This document shows positions 1 through 9,087 of a stretch of DNA of 64,000 bases, in pieces. The notes below the pieces were generated by a model. The model had not been told where the DNA came from and searched no databases. It was given only the letters and a program-made list of their open reading frames with translations. The stretch's first letter is position 1, and each line of letters starts with the position of its first letter. The position numbers and the translations under genes are program-made. The DNA is from Adhaeretor mobilis (GTDB taxonomy: Bacteria > Planctomycetota > Planctomycetia > Pirellulales > Lacipirellulaceae): assembly GCF_007741515.1 (NCBI RefSeq), contig NZ_CP036263.1, positions 4,513,178 to 4,577,177 of the forward strand, read 5' to 3'.

Positions 1-2
1 CG

Positions 3-662
3 GATCCGTCACGTTTGGATCGCTTTGAACAACTGCTGTGGACTGGGTTTCAAGAGTTGTTCGAACCGGTGTGCCGGTCTGTAGAGCATTTGGAATTACC
101 AAGCCCTTTTTCGCTAGTGGACTTGAAGCAGCAAGTTAACGATTTGACTGTGGATCCATTAATGGAACTCTTGGAGAATGTCCGCTTTCTTCGCATTCGC
201 GCTTCCCGGTGCTACTTTTACCTAAACGCACCAGCACATTTCTCCGCGAACCTTCAACTGGTCCAGGAACAACCTTGGATGCAAAAACTCGTAACTCGAA
301 CGCTCCAATTGCTCTGTCGTTTGCTAGGTGGGCAGGGGCGGAGCTTTGAGGAATGCATGGACGTGCTAGGGGTCGATCTTGACCAGCAACAGCGATCAGC
401 ACTGCGGTTCGTCACAACATTGACCGCAACGCCAACCTCCGATACGAAGCTTCGAGAGAATTTTGCAGCGGCAGTTGAGATTCTGCCGCACTATTCTCGC
501 ACGATGGAGCAGGCATTCTCAATACTCTCAATGCGTTCCGACGGCGCTGTCGGCAAACAGCGTGAGGGATCGCTCATACGCCTGGATGCAGTCCATAAAA
601 CCGCCAAGTCATCTATAATATCCATGCCAGGATTGGAGCCGAAACCAAGTGAAAACTTCTGA
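3..662 (+). CDS. Unrecognised protein, C-terminal part (5' end outside window)
   Basis: The reading frame is open to the left edge of the window. The first possible start is a TTG at 15 with no convincing ribosome site, so the gene probably begins upstream. The visible 215 or so residues are mainly helical and soluble, with no signal peptide, no membrane segment and no motif I recognise. The sequence ends in a polar tail. It lies 385 bp upstream of the exported oxidoreductase gene on the same strand, but that gap argues against one operon. Function unknown. Confidence 0.6.
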   Translation, partial: DPSRLDRFEQLLWTGFQELFEPVCRSVEHLELPSPFSLVDLKQQVNDLTVDPLMELLENVRFLRIRASRCYFYLNAPAHFSANLQLVQEQPWMQKLVTRTLQLLCRLLGGQGRSFEECMDVLGVDLDQQQRSALRFVTTLTATPTSDTKLRENFAAAVEILPHYSRTMEQAFSILSMRSDGAVGKQREGSLIRLDAVHKTAKSSIISMPGLEPKPSENF

Positions 663-1047
663 TATTAGATCCTTGCCGCAAACTACGCGATCATTAGGAG
701 AGCGGTAATCCGGTGACAATTATCGGCCGTATTGAAAGTATGCTCGCGCAAAGGTACTTCTCCGCATACGCTGTTTTGCGTCCCGAGCGACCCCAAAATG
801 TCATATCGGCCTGCCGTCAGATTGACGCTCGTGGCAGCGACCTTTGTGACTGCCAAGAGCGATACCTTTCGCGGGAGCTTGCCTGCGTAGTTGGAGAACA
901 GTATTGCGTCTCACTGCTTATGCTCTAGGGGTTCTTGGTTGTCCCGAGCCCCGGCTCGCCTAATGCAATGAAAATCGGTTTGACAGCATACCTGACCTGA
1001 TGAGAGCGTAGATATTCTAATCACAATGTAGCATTTAGAGGAGTAGC
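663..1047 (+). other. Intergenic stretch with one doubtful small ORF
   Basis: A 71-codon frame (713-928, GTG start) lies here with an AGGAG about 12 bases before it. Its product is Cys- and Arg-rich and resembles nothing I know, so I do not call it a gene. The 3' part probably holds the promoter of the sugar cluster. The only clear signal is the ribosome site AGAGGAG shortly before the ATG at 1048. Confidence 0.4.
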
Positions 1048-2334
1048 ATGGACCACAATATCAGTACCTCGCGAAGACAGTTTCTTGCAGCCAGCGCATT
1101 TTCCGCGTCAGTTTCCGCTTTCTCAGCCGAAAGCTATGCTCGAATATTGGGCAGCAATGAACGAATAGGTGTTGGTTTTATAGGTGCCGGCGGCATGGGC
1201 ACCAACCATCTCAATGCCTGCCAAGACTTGAAGGCAACTAATAATCTCCACTTTCACGGTGTTGCCGACTGCTGGAGAACTCGCGCGGAGCATGGTGCGG
1301 CCATCGTGAAGACGGAAGCCATCGTCGACTATCGCAAGCTGCTGGATAAGAAGGAAATTGATTACGTAGTGATTGCAACGCCGGAACATCGACATGCGCA
1401 AATGGTTCTCGATACTTTGGATGCTGGCAAAGCGAGTTATTGCGAAAAGCCTTTGGCTCACACCATTAGAGAAGGTCAGGCTATTGCCAAGAAGCAAGAA
1501 GAAACTGGGCGGGCTCTCCAAGTGGGAGTTCAGTCGATGTCGGATGATTGCTACACCTCCGCAGCAAAAGCTATCGCTGAAGGGGTCATCGGCCAGGTCG
1601 TGCAGGCGCAAATCGAATACGTCCGCCGATATGATAAGCAAGGCCTGTTTCGCAAGCAGGATCTGGATCACCAGATGCCTAAGCCCGAGGATCTGGACTG
1701 GGCTGCTTGGCTTGGAGACGCGCCAAGCGTCCCTTGGAATCCGCAGCACTATTTCGAATGGCGTTGCTACTCGGCCTATTCCGGCTCCATCGCAACCGAT
1801 CTCTTCATCCATCGTATATCGAGAATAATTAAAGCTTGTAATCTCGACTTTCCGCGCAGGGTTGTAGGGATGGGGGGCATATGGCAATGGAATGATGGTC
1901 GCGATTTACCCGACAACTTCGAGATGATCGCCGAATACCCACGAGGCATGACGGTATACGTGCTGGGCACGCAAAGCAACCGTGTGGGTTTTGATCACTT
2001 GATCCGCGGCTACAGAGGCACACTCTATTTCACGCCTGACGGGTGGATTGCGAGAGATAAAGATGGCAAGGAGCTGGCTTCGGATCATAATCCCCCAAAG
2101 GAGGACATCCATCTTCACCACACGAACTTGCACAATCATTTACGCGAGGGCAAACCATTGGCCTGTCCTGTCGACAATGGCCTCGCTGCGGTTGCAGCGA
2201 TGTGCATGGCCAATGAATCGTGGCGTACCAGTCAAATGATGGGGTGGGATAAGGTGAACGAGCGTATGGCACCGGCGCATAGCCTTGATCTTTCCCATCT
2301 GCCTATAGAGAGTGTTGATGGCAAGACGCCGTAG
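1048..2334 (+). CDS. Gfo/Idh/MocA family oxidoreductase with twin-arginine signal
   Basis: Predicted exported NAD(P)-dependent sugar dehydrogenase or related oxidoreductase. Residues 7-27 form a Tat-type leader (STSRRQFLAAS followed by an Ala/Ser-rich stretch). A Rossmann glycine motif, GFIGAGGMG, follows at about 43-51, and the family signature EKPLAHT lies at about 133-139. The length of 428 aa is usual for secreted planctomycete members. The start is supported by AGAGGAG just upstream. The gene is first in a + strand run with a DUF4838 protein, an enolase-superfamily enzyme, another Gfo/Idh-like protein and an Nramp-fold transporter, which suggests oxidation or deoxygenation of a sugar or sugar acid. 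The substrate cannot be read from the sequence. Confidence 0.9.
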   Translation: MDHNISTSRRQFLAASAFSASVSAFSAESYARILGSNERIGVGFIGAGGMGTNHLNACQDLKATNNLHFHGVADCWRTRAEHGAAIVKTEAIVDYRKLLDKKEIDYVVIATPEHRHAQMVLDTLDAGKASYCEKPLAHTIREGQAIAKKQEETGRALQVGVQSMSDDCYTSAAKAIAEGVIGQVVQAQIEYVRRYDKQGLFRKQDLDHQMPKPEDLDWAAWLGDAPSVPWNPQHYFEWRCYSAYSGSIATDLFIHRISRIIKACNLDFPRRVVGMGGIWQWNDGRDLPDNFEMIAEYPRGMTVYVLGTQSNRVGFDHLIRGYRGTLYFTPDGWIARDKDGKELASDHNPPKEDIHLHHTNLHNHLREGKPLACPVDNGLAAVAAMCMANESWRTSQMMGWDKVNERMAPAHSLDLSHLPIESVDGKTP

Positions 2335-2471
2335 TGTTTTTGTAGTGTTACTGAGAAAGTGATCATTGCACAGCGAATATCGCTCACTTCGGCAAGTACG
2401 TTGAGTTAGTACTGATGAGAGGACTCGCCTGCAAACGGCAATTTTGAAACTTGCGAGGACTAGTGCCCATA

Positions 2472-2491
2472 CGCATCTCAATTGAGATGCG
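2472..2491. repeat. Perfect 20-bp palindrome in the 2335-2677 intergenic gap
   Basis: CGCATCTCAATTGAGATGCG is a perfect dyad without a loop. It sits about 140 bp after the oxidoreductase stop and 186 bp before the DUF4838 start, in an otherwise featureless 343-bp gap. The lack of a loop and of a T-run fits an operator for a dimeric regulator better than an intrinsic terminator. This is an inference from symmetry alone. Confidence 0.5.
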
Positions 2492-2677
2492 CATTTGATT
2501 GCGGATGATGCGAGTTTCCCGACAGATTTGAAAACACCTACGCGTCGCCAATTCAACAGAATCACCTTCTTTGGCTACAGAACTAACTCAAGCTCACTCC
2601 GTGCACTGTAAAATAGCCGGTAGACGAGCTAGCCTTACGGTCATCAACGCCCCCTTAACGATTCTCGTGGAGCATCC

Positions 2678-4747
2678 GTGGAACTGACAACGCTGATAAA
2701 TCGGTGGGATTGCTATCGAGTTAGAGAACCTATTGCGAGTCTTCTGCTCATTCGCAGAAAATCATGTTTCTGCTGGGTGGTAATCATTCTAGTACTTACT
2801 ACGGCAATTCAGGTTCAGGTTGATGGTAAAGAAATCCCCATTGTCAGAGATCACCTCGCACAAGGAGTGATTGTAATTCCGGATGAGCCTTCGATTCGGA
2901 ACCGAAAAGCTGCGGCATTATTGTCAGAATACATCGAAGAATCTTCTGCGGCTACGTTGAGCATAGTTCATGAATCAAAGGTTCCCATGCAGGGCTCTCG
3001 TATTCATGTGGGGAGAACGCAATTCGCGAAGCAGTCTCATTTGCATTTAAGTGAGCTAGACGCCGATGGGTTTGTGATTCATCCGGTGGATGAACAGAAT
3101 CTTGTAATTGCTGGGCCAACAGATTGGGGAACGGAGTTCGGAGTATGCGAGTTTCTTGAAGAAGTTGTTGGAGTTAGGTGGTTGCTACCAGGAGAGGATG
3201 GTACCTATGTTCCTAAAAGGCCAGCAATCGTGGGACCAAGAGAGGCTGTTCGGCAGGAACCGGCCAGCATTTCCCGGTTCATGAGTGGGTTCCCCAATGT
3301 CGTCCAGAGCGAGTGGGCAAGACGCAACCGCATGCGAAGTCGAATTGACTTTCACCACAATTTGTTGCATCTATTTCCAGTTGAAAAGTATTCTAAGACG
3401 CATCCGCACTTCTTTCCGATTCAAAATGGCAAACGGTATTTGCCTAGCGAGGGCGTAATCGACGGCTGGCAACCTTGTTTCACAGCGGAAGGTATTGTTA
3501 AGGAAGCCGTAAAGAACATCAATGAGTTCTTTCGAACGCATCCAGAAGCGACGTCCTTCTCACTGGCTGTAAATGACAGCGGCGGCGATTGTGAGTGCGC
3601 AACCTGTCAATCAAGAGATACGGGAGAGAATAATTACTTAGGTGTACGTGACGTTTCCAATCGTTACTTCGAGTGGTGTAATCAGGTTGTAACTGAAGTA
3701 CTCAAGTCGTATCCGGACAAGTACTTTGGGTGCTTGGCATACTATCAAGTAGGGGTGCCGCCGACGGAGTTGAAGTTGCATGAACGGCTTGTTCCATGCC
3801 TTACGCAAGACCGGATGAGGTGGTTTGATCAGAGCCTTGAAAAACGTGGTCGTGAGCTGACTGAATCCTGGGCAAATGCCAGCCCAACGTTAGGATTTTA
3901 TGAATACCTCTATGGCACACCTTACATGCTCCCACGCATCTATTTTCGGCAAATGGCCGAGAACTATCGGTATGCAAAGCGACAAGGTGTCCGCGTTCAT
4001 TATGCAGAAGTATATCCGAATTGGGGTGAAGGGCCAAAGTTGTATCTGGCGCTTAAATTGCAATGGAACCCCGACCAAGATATCGACAAGTTGCTTAACG
4101 ATTGGTACACGACTTGTGTTGGCGAGCAAGCTGCTCCGGCACTCGCCGAATATTACGAACTTTGGGAAGAGTTTTGGACAAGTCCGGAACTTGCAAATGG
4201 AGAATGGTTTACTTCCTCAAATCGTGAATATTTGAATTTCTATTCACCTGATTACATGGAGTTGGTATCCGAAGATATTATTCGACGAAGCAGGGAACTA
4301 CTCGATCTAACAATTAGTAACACTAAGACTTCTGAGCAGAAGAAACGAGCCGAATTAATACTACAAGCCTTTGGGTATTACGAAGCATCGGCGTATTCTT
4401 ATCTTGCAAGCCAAAAGCATCTCAAGACGATCTCCAATGAAGAGGAGGCGTTAGAGTTCATCGCGCTTACCTTGAAAGGGGGAGCAATGGCCGAGAAACG
4501 CCAAGAGTTGCATGGCAAGTTTTATGATCACCCAGTACTGGTACATCCTCGCCCTATCTCCATGAGACAGCATGAAAGACTGCGCTGTGAAGCGTGGGGG
4601 GTTGGTTCGTTGTGGCCCATTTATCCATGGCTGGAAAAGTCACAAGATGTTCAGGATATGCTGAAGAAAGTCTCTGCAACTGGTTGGAATGTGCGTGCCG
4701 CACAAGCCAAGAATATTCTCGCAAAATGGAGCGCACAGCAAGAGTAG
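2678..4747 (+). CDS. DUF4838 domain-containing secreted protein
   Basis: A 689-aa protein with a hydrophobic segment at about residues 31-47 (signal peptide or anchor after a long N-terminal extension). An N-terminal alpha-glucuronidase-like (GH67 N-terminal type) region comes next, then the DUF4838 core with HPHFFPIQNGKRYLP, an NDSGGDCECATC box near residue 298 and many aromatic residues. DUF4838 proteins are common in polysaccharide-degrading Planctomycetota and Bacteroidota and are presumed carbohydrate-active, but their activity is not established. The GTG start at 2678 is the longest choice. A start nearer the hydrophobic stretch would give a more usual signal peptide. Its neighbours support a role in carbohydrate use. 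Confidence 0.85.
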   Translation: MELTTLINRWDCYRVREPIASLLLIRRKSCFCWVVIILVLTTAIQVQVDGKEIPIVRDHLAQGVIVIPDEPSIRNRKAAALLSEYIEESSAATLSIVHESKVPMQGSRIHVGRTQFAKQSHLHLSELDADGFVIHPVDEQNLVIAGPTDWGTEFGVCEFLEEVVGVRWLLPGEDGTYVPKRPAIVGPREAVRQEPASISRFMSGFPNVVQSEWARRNRMRSRIDFHHNLLHLFPVEKYSKTHPHFFPIQNGKRYLPSEGVIDGWQPCFTAEGIVKEAVKNINEFFRTHPEATSFSLAVNDSGGDCECATCQSRDTGENNYLGVRDVSNRYFEWCNQVVTEVLKSYPDKYFGCLAYYQVGVPPTELKLHERLVPCLTQDRMRWFDQSLEKRGRELTESWANASPTLGFYEYLYGTPYMLPRIYFRQMAENYRYAKRQGVRVHYAEVYPNWGEGPKLYLALKLQWNPDQDIDKLLNDWYTTCVGEQAAPALAEYYELWEEFWTSPELANGEWFTSSNREYLNFYSPDYMELVSEDIIRRSRELLDLTISNTKTSEQKKRAELILQAFGYYEASAYSYLASQKHLKTISNEEEALEFIALTLKGGAMAEKRQELHGKFYDHPVLVHPRPISMRQHERLRCEAWGVGSLWPIYPWLEKSQDVQDMLKKVSATGWNVRAAQAKNILAKWSAQQE

Positions 4748-4867
4748 TAGCACAAGCCACATGTTTCCCAGGCCCTCTTGGATGTGAGTATCCACCCTGC
4801 AAGAGACTTGGATGAAGGTGAGTGTTACATCGCAAGGAATTGGCGAAACCCTCTTGGATTGCATACG

Positions 4868-6316
4868 ATGCAAAAGAATAAAGTCATTACGAGTTCTAAA
4901 TGTCTCACAACAACTGAGAGTAAGCCGACTGACGTAAGTGTGCGCTCAGCAGCTTTGTCTCTATTGCCTGTCGAGTTGCGTGTCCCGCTTAAGTTTGGTG
5001 ATCAGATAGTCACAAGCATCGTTTGCCTTCGCGTGCGCATGTCAGTCTGCGACAATAGCGGCCGTACAGCGGAGGGCTGGGGAGAAACGCCACTATCAGT
5101 TCAATGGGCTTGGCCCAGCGAGATGACTTATCAGAATCGGCTTGATTCTCTGGTCGAGTTCTGCCACAAGCTCAAGCAATCTTGGCCAGAACATCGGGGT
5201 AGTGGGCATCCTCTCGAACTCGGACATGACTTCCTTCGCGACGTGCTTCCAGCTTTTCAAAGAAATCACAATGCAGGTGCTAGGTCCGGCGAAGAGCTGC
5301 CTTACTTGGCTGCGCTCGTTGCCAATAGCGCCTTCGACATCGCCCTGCATGATGCCTATGGGAATCTGCATCAGGTAGATATCTACGATACTTACAATGC
5401 GAACTATATGAATCGAGATTTGGCTGCCTTCCTACAACCTGCTGAGAGTCAATCGACAACGATTTCATTCTCAGGTGCCTACCCCGAGGACTTTCTTGTC
5501 TTTCCTCCCCCCCAGCAATTATCTGCCTGGCATCTAGTTGGAGGTCTTGACCCTCTATCCTCCAGCGAACTGGGGGACAATCCACCCGATGATGGCTATC
5601 CATTGCTGCTAAGAGAATGGATCGAAACAGATGGGCTGAAGTGCTTGAAAATCAAGCTGCGAGGCAACGACATGGAGTGGGACTACGATCGCCTTGTGCA
5701 AGTCGGTAAGGTTTCACTTGAGACAGGAGTCGAGGCCTTATCTGCCGATTTTAACTGCTGTGTCCAAGAAACCTCCTACGTCAACGTAGTACTAGACCGG
5801 CTCCGCAATGAAGAGCCCGCTATTTTCGAGCGACTTGTCTATGTGGAACAACCTTTTGAGTACGATCTTGAGCAGCGCCGCCTAGACGTCCATCAAGTTG
5901 CCAGACGTAAGCCGCTATTCCTAGACGAGAGTGCCCACGACTGGCAACACGTCCGCTTGGGCTATGAACTCGGCTGGACGGGTGTTGCACTGAAAACTTG
6001 TAAGACACAAACAGGCGCACTGTTGAGTCTCTGCTGGGCCAAGGCACACGGCATGCAGCTGATGGTACAGGACCTTACGAACCCGATGCTTGCGCAGATT
6101 CCACACGTTCGGCTAGCAGCACACGCAGGAACAATAGGTGGAGTCGAAACAAACGCAATGCAGTTTTATCCAGAAGCATCAGCCCGTGAAGCACAGATTC
6201 ATCCTGGCCTCTACCGCAGACGTAAGGGGCAGGTAGATCTCTCGACTCTATCTGGCTCTGGATTCGGATATCGAATCGATGAAATGAATCCCTCTCACCA
6301 GCATCACGAAGTATGA
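4868..6316 (+). CDS. Enolase superfamily enzyme (muconate-cycloisomerase-like)
   Basis: A 482-aa protein from the ATG at 4868; in-frame TTG codons back to 4778 allow a longer form. The barrel carries the enolase-superfamily residues: KIK at 261-263, metal ligands Asp in SADF (294), Glu in YVEQP (327) and the Asp-Glu pair in LDES (353-354), then a KTCK box (376-379). Lysines on opposite faces of the barrel fit the MLE / dipeptide-epimerase subgroup rather than the mandelate racemase His-Asp type. The reaction begins with abstraction of the proton next to a carboxylate, so the substrate is a carboxylic acid. The protein is about 100 residues longer than usual members, mostly through an N-terminal extension and insertions. 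It is followed after 11 bp by the next gene, which indicates co-transcription. Confidence 0.85.
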   Translation: MQKNKVITSSKCLTTTESKPTDVSVRSAALSLLPVELRVPLKFGDQIVTSIVCLRVRMSVCDNSGRTAEGWGETPLSVQWAWPSEMTYQNRLDSLVEFCHKLKQSWPEHRGSGHPLELGHDFLRDVLPAFQRNHNAGARSGEELPYLAALVANSAFDIALHDAYGNLHQVDIYDTYNANYMNRDLAAFLQPAESQSTTISFSGAYPEDFLVFPPPQQLSAWHLVGGLDPLSSSELGDNPPDDGYPLLLREWIETDGLKCLKIKLRGNDMEWDYDRLVQVGKVSLETGVEALSADFNCCVQETSYVNVVLDRLRNEEPAIFERLVYVEQPFEYDLEQRRLDVHQVARRKPLFLDESAHDWQHVRLGYELGWTGVALKTCKTQTGALLSLCWAKAHGMQLMVQDLTNPMLAQIPHVRLAAHAGTIGGVETNAMQFYPEASAREAQIHPGLYRRRKGQVDLSTLSGSGFGYRIDEMNPSHQHHEV

Positions 6317-6327
6317 GTTGCAATTAA

Positions 6328-7401
6328 ATGAATAGCGGGAAAACAATTAACGGGCTCTTGCACAGTCTACTTCCTATTGCAATTGTGCGTCGATTTGCAG
6401 CGTTGGGTGGTTGTTTCGCTTTGCTGCTAGTAGTCGGGGTTGCGTCATCCCCACTTACTGCTGCTGACGACACAATACGTGCTGGCATTATCGGCTGCGA
6501 CACTTCGCACGTCATTGCATTTACCGATCTATTCAATGCACCAGACGCAGATGAATCGCTGGCGAACGTAAAAGTCGTGGCAGCATTTCCGGGAGGGAGC
6601 CACGATATTGCATCGAGCCGTGATCGAGTTGGTAAATTTACGGAAAAACTTCGCGACAAGGGGATCCAGATTGTTGATTCGGTTGACACGCTCGTGGATC
6701 TGGTCGATGTCGTCTTGCTGGAGAGCGTCGATGGCAGAAAACATCTTGAACAAGTTCGCCCGGTATTTGCCTCTGGCAAGAGAGTCTTTATAGATAAACC
6801 GATTGCAGCCTCGCTTGCCGATACGATCGAAATAGCAGACCTGTCGAAAGAGTCGGGAGTGCCGTTTTTCTCTTGTTCAGCAATTCGATTCACGCCTGGA
6901 ATATCAAGTGCCCGCACCGATCCGAAGTTAGGCCAAATCACAGGGTGTGCAACTTACAGTCCATGTCCCGTTGAACCGACCCACCCAGATCTTTACTGGT
7001 ATGGCGTTCATGGAGTTGAAGCGTTGTTCACTATCATGGGACCGGACTGTGAACGTGTAACGCGAACGCAAACGGAGGATACCGAATTGGTGGTGGGAGT
7101 TTGGGGGGATGGGCTCGTTGGAACATTTCGAGGAATTCGCAAAGGGCGTCGTGACTACGGAGCCCTCTTGTTTCGAGAAAAATCAAATGTCTTCATCGAA
7201 GGATTTGGGGGATATGAACCGCTGGTAAAACAAATCGCCCAGTTCTTCAAGACAGGTGTTCCGCCGGTGAGTGCTGAGGAGACAATTGCAATCATTGCCT
7301 TTATGGACGCAGCCGACGAAAGCAAGCGCCAAGGCGGCATGCCTGTCACGATCGAGAGTGTGATGGCTAGAGCGAAAGCAGAAGTGGCTGACCGAAAATG
7401 A
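6328..7401 (+). CDS. Exported Gfo/Idh/MocA-like protein
   Basis: A 357-aa protein with a long hydrophobic N-terminal segment (about 24-45) ending in an Ala-rich cleavage-like site. A Rossmann-like start (RAGIIGCDTSHV, near residue 51) and the IDKPIAA box that replaces the usual EKP motif at about 155 follow. The Cys-Asp-Thr-Ser in place of the canonical glycine-rich G-x-G turn is unusual, so cofactor binding may differ. The gene starts 11 bp after the enolase-type gene, and its stop overlaps the start of the transporter gene by 4 bp (ATGA), so the three are surely translated from one transcript. Confidence 0.85.
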   Translation: MNSGKTINGLLHSLLPIAIVRRFAALGGCFALLLVVGVASSPLTAADDTIRAGIIGCDTSHVIAFTDLFNAPDADESLANVKVVAAFPGGSHDIASSRDRVGKFTEKLRDKGIQIVDSVDTLVDLVDVVLLESVDGRKHLEQVRPVFASGKRVFIDKPIAASLADTIEIADLSKESGVPFFSCSAIRFTPGISSARTDPKLGQITGCATYSPCPVEPTHPDLYWYGVHGVEALFTIMGPDCERVTRTQTEDTELVVGVWGDGLVGTFRGIRKGRRDYGALLFREKSNVFIEGFGGYEPLVKQIAQFFKTGVPPVSAEETIAIIAFMDAADESKRQGGMPVTIESVMARAKAEVADRK

Positions 7402-8726
7402 ATTCCTCCCACCCCAATCGTCTTTTAGTTTGGTTTCGAAGTATCGGCCCGGCCATTATTGTCGCATCGGTTGTGCTCGGTCCCGGTAGCATACTTACCT
7501 CAAGCAAGGTCGGCTGTCAGTACGGCTACTCGATGCTTTGGGTGCTGGTGGTGGCGGTTGTTTTAATGATCGGCATGACGGCCCTGGCAGCAAGACTTGG
7601 TGTGGGTGCAGAGAAAACACTTTGCGGCGAGTTGGCGGATCGAATCGGCAGACCTTTTTCAGCGATGGTGGGCATTGTCTTATTCTTAGTGGTTGCCAGT
7701 TTTCAGTCTAGTAACAACATGGCGGTGGTTACCTCAATCGAATCAGTCCTAGCCTCTGGCCCTACCACAGACACCTCGGGCTCGACCAAGACGATACTCA
7801 TCGTCCTCTTAGTTCTCTTCAATATCGCACTCATAGGCACGATGTTTGTCTTGAAGTCTCTCTACAAACCGTTGGAACGGTTAATGAAGTTCTTGCTGGG
7901 AGTCATGATACTCGGCTTTGGCGCAAACCTTTGTCTGGCCGGTCCATCGCTAGGAGAAGTTTTCTCAGGCCTAGTGCCAAGTATTCCCTCGGAGCTAGCG
8001 GGTGGATTCTGGCCACGGCTAAATACTTCTGGCCACATTGTTGATCCGCTGTGGGCAATTCAGGGGTTGGTGGCAACGACGTTTTCCGTTGCCGGGGCGT
8101 TTTACCAAAGCTATCTGGCCCGCGAAAAAGGCTGGACGAGCAGTCAATTGAAACAAGGCTTGGTTGATTCAATCGTGGGAATCTCAGTGCTTGGAGCTTG
8201 TAGTGCAATGATCATGATTACGTCAGCCACCATGCTGCATGGAAAAATGTCACCTGATGAGCTGAGGAGTGCGGCTGATGTAGCTGGACAATTGGAACCT
8301 CTCTTCGGCCCGGCAGCAACGATTCTTTTCTCCTGCGGCATTTTCGCAGCCTGCTTCAGTCCATTTTTGATCAACGCGATGATCGGTGGTTTGCTGCTGT
8401 CCGATGGACTTGGTCTCGGTAGCTCGATTGATTCTCCTTGGTCGAAGAGGCTGACTGTCGTTGCGATGCTGTTAGGTATGTCGATAGCGATCTGGGCCAC
8501 AATTGCTGGGAACAATCCGGTAGGTGTGATTATTTTTGCACAAGCTCTGACGGTTCTTGGATCGCCGCTCTTGGCACTTTCGCTGTTGTATATGGCAACA
8601 CGCAGTGATGTGCGCGAACGCGTATCATGCCCCATCTGGATGATTGGAGTATGTAGTCTAGGGTGCGTCGTCACTATTGTCTTGGCAGCGCGTACGGCGT
8701 GGAAACTGTGGTTAGAAGGGGCTTAG
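7398..8726 (+). CDS. Nramp-fold transporter lacking the metal-site motifs
   Basis: A 442-aa integral membrane protein with about eleven hydrophobic helices and the length and topology of the Nramp (SLC11) family. Canonical metal transporters carry DPGN in helix 1 and a MPH motif in helix 6. Here helix 1 has LGPGS (about 27-31) and the helix 6 region reads VAGAFYQSYLAR (about 231), so the Asp, Asn and Met metal ligands are absent. Its overlap with the Gfo/Idh-like gene and proximity to an enolase-type enzyme suggest that it imports an organic substrate of this pathway instead of Mn or Fe. The family assignment is firm; the substrate is inference. Confidence 0.8.
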   Translation: MNSSHPNRLLVWFRSIGPAIIVASVVLGPGSILTSSKVGCQYGYSMLWVLVVAVVLMIGMTALAARLGVGAEKTLCGELADRIGRPFSAMVGIVLFLVVASFQSSNNMAVVTSIESVLASGPTTDTSGSTKTILIVLLVLFNIALIGTMFVLKSLYKPLERLMKFLLGVMILGFGANLCLAGPSLGEVFSGLVPSIPSELAGGFWPRLNTSGHIVDPLWAIQGLVATTFSVAGAFYQSYLAREKGWTSSQLKQGLVDSIVGISVLGACSAMIMITSATMLHGKMSPDELRSAADVAGQLEPLFGPAATILFSCGIFAACFSPFLINAMIGGLLLSDGLGLGSSIDSPWSKRLTVVAMLLGMSIAIWATIAGNNPVGVIIFAQALTVLGSPLLALSLLYMATRSDVRERVSCPIWMIGVCSLGCVVTIVLAARTAWKLWLEGA

Positions 8727-8798
8727 TTCGACTTTTGCTGACGACCTCGTGTTATGAGGCTAGTCATCCACTATGTAAAACCCGGTAACTGATGACCC

Positions 8799-8975
8799 AT
8801 GAAACCTCACCTGACACTACAGCTACGTCAAATCGCTCGCTTGGTTAGCCTGGGCTGTAGCAATGAAGAAATCGGCAAGATTCTCGGTAATTGTCACATC
8901 GACCGTCATTGCTCTCGCTTGTCAGAATCGCTTGAAATCAAAAAATCCGTATTGTCCACACGACTGGCTATTTAG
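8799..8975 (+). CDS. Small LuxR/GerE-type helix-turn-helix protein or remnant
   Basis: A 58-codon frame starting at an ATG. Its first half, LTLQLRQIARLVSLGCSNEE followed by IGKILG, matches the start of a LuxR-type DNA-binding domain. The second half (DRHCSRLSESLEIKKSV) has the spacing of the recognition helix region but with altered residues at the turn. No receiver or sensor domain precedes it. It could be a stand-alone HTH regulator or the worn remnant of a longer response regulator. It lies at the border of the sugar cluster and the accessory island. Confidence 0.55.
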   Translation: MKPHLTLQLRQIARLVSLGCSNEEIGKILGNCHIDRHCSRLSESLEIKKSVLSTRLAI

Positions 8976-9087
8976 GATCGCATTACCTCAATGAAAGACA
9001 AACTGATGCCCCTGGAAAAAGGCAAGAGCGGTCGAAAGTAGGTTGGTTGGAATTAACCAGGTGCATGCATCGGCGGAGTCGATCTTC

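Noticed and set aside
713-928. 71-codon GTG frame before the sugar cluster
   Set aside because: No recognised motif; a distant AGGAG alone is not enough.
8727-9087. Left attachment site of the tRNA-Leu island
   Set aside because: I compared this stretch with the tRNA 3' end and saw no direct repeat.
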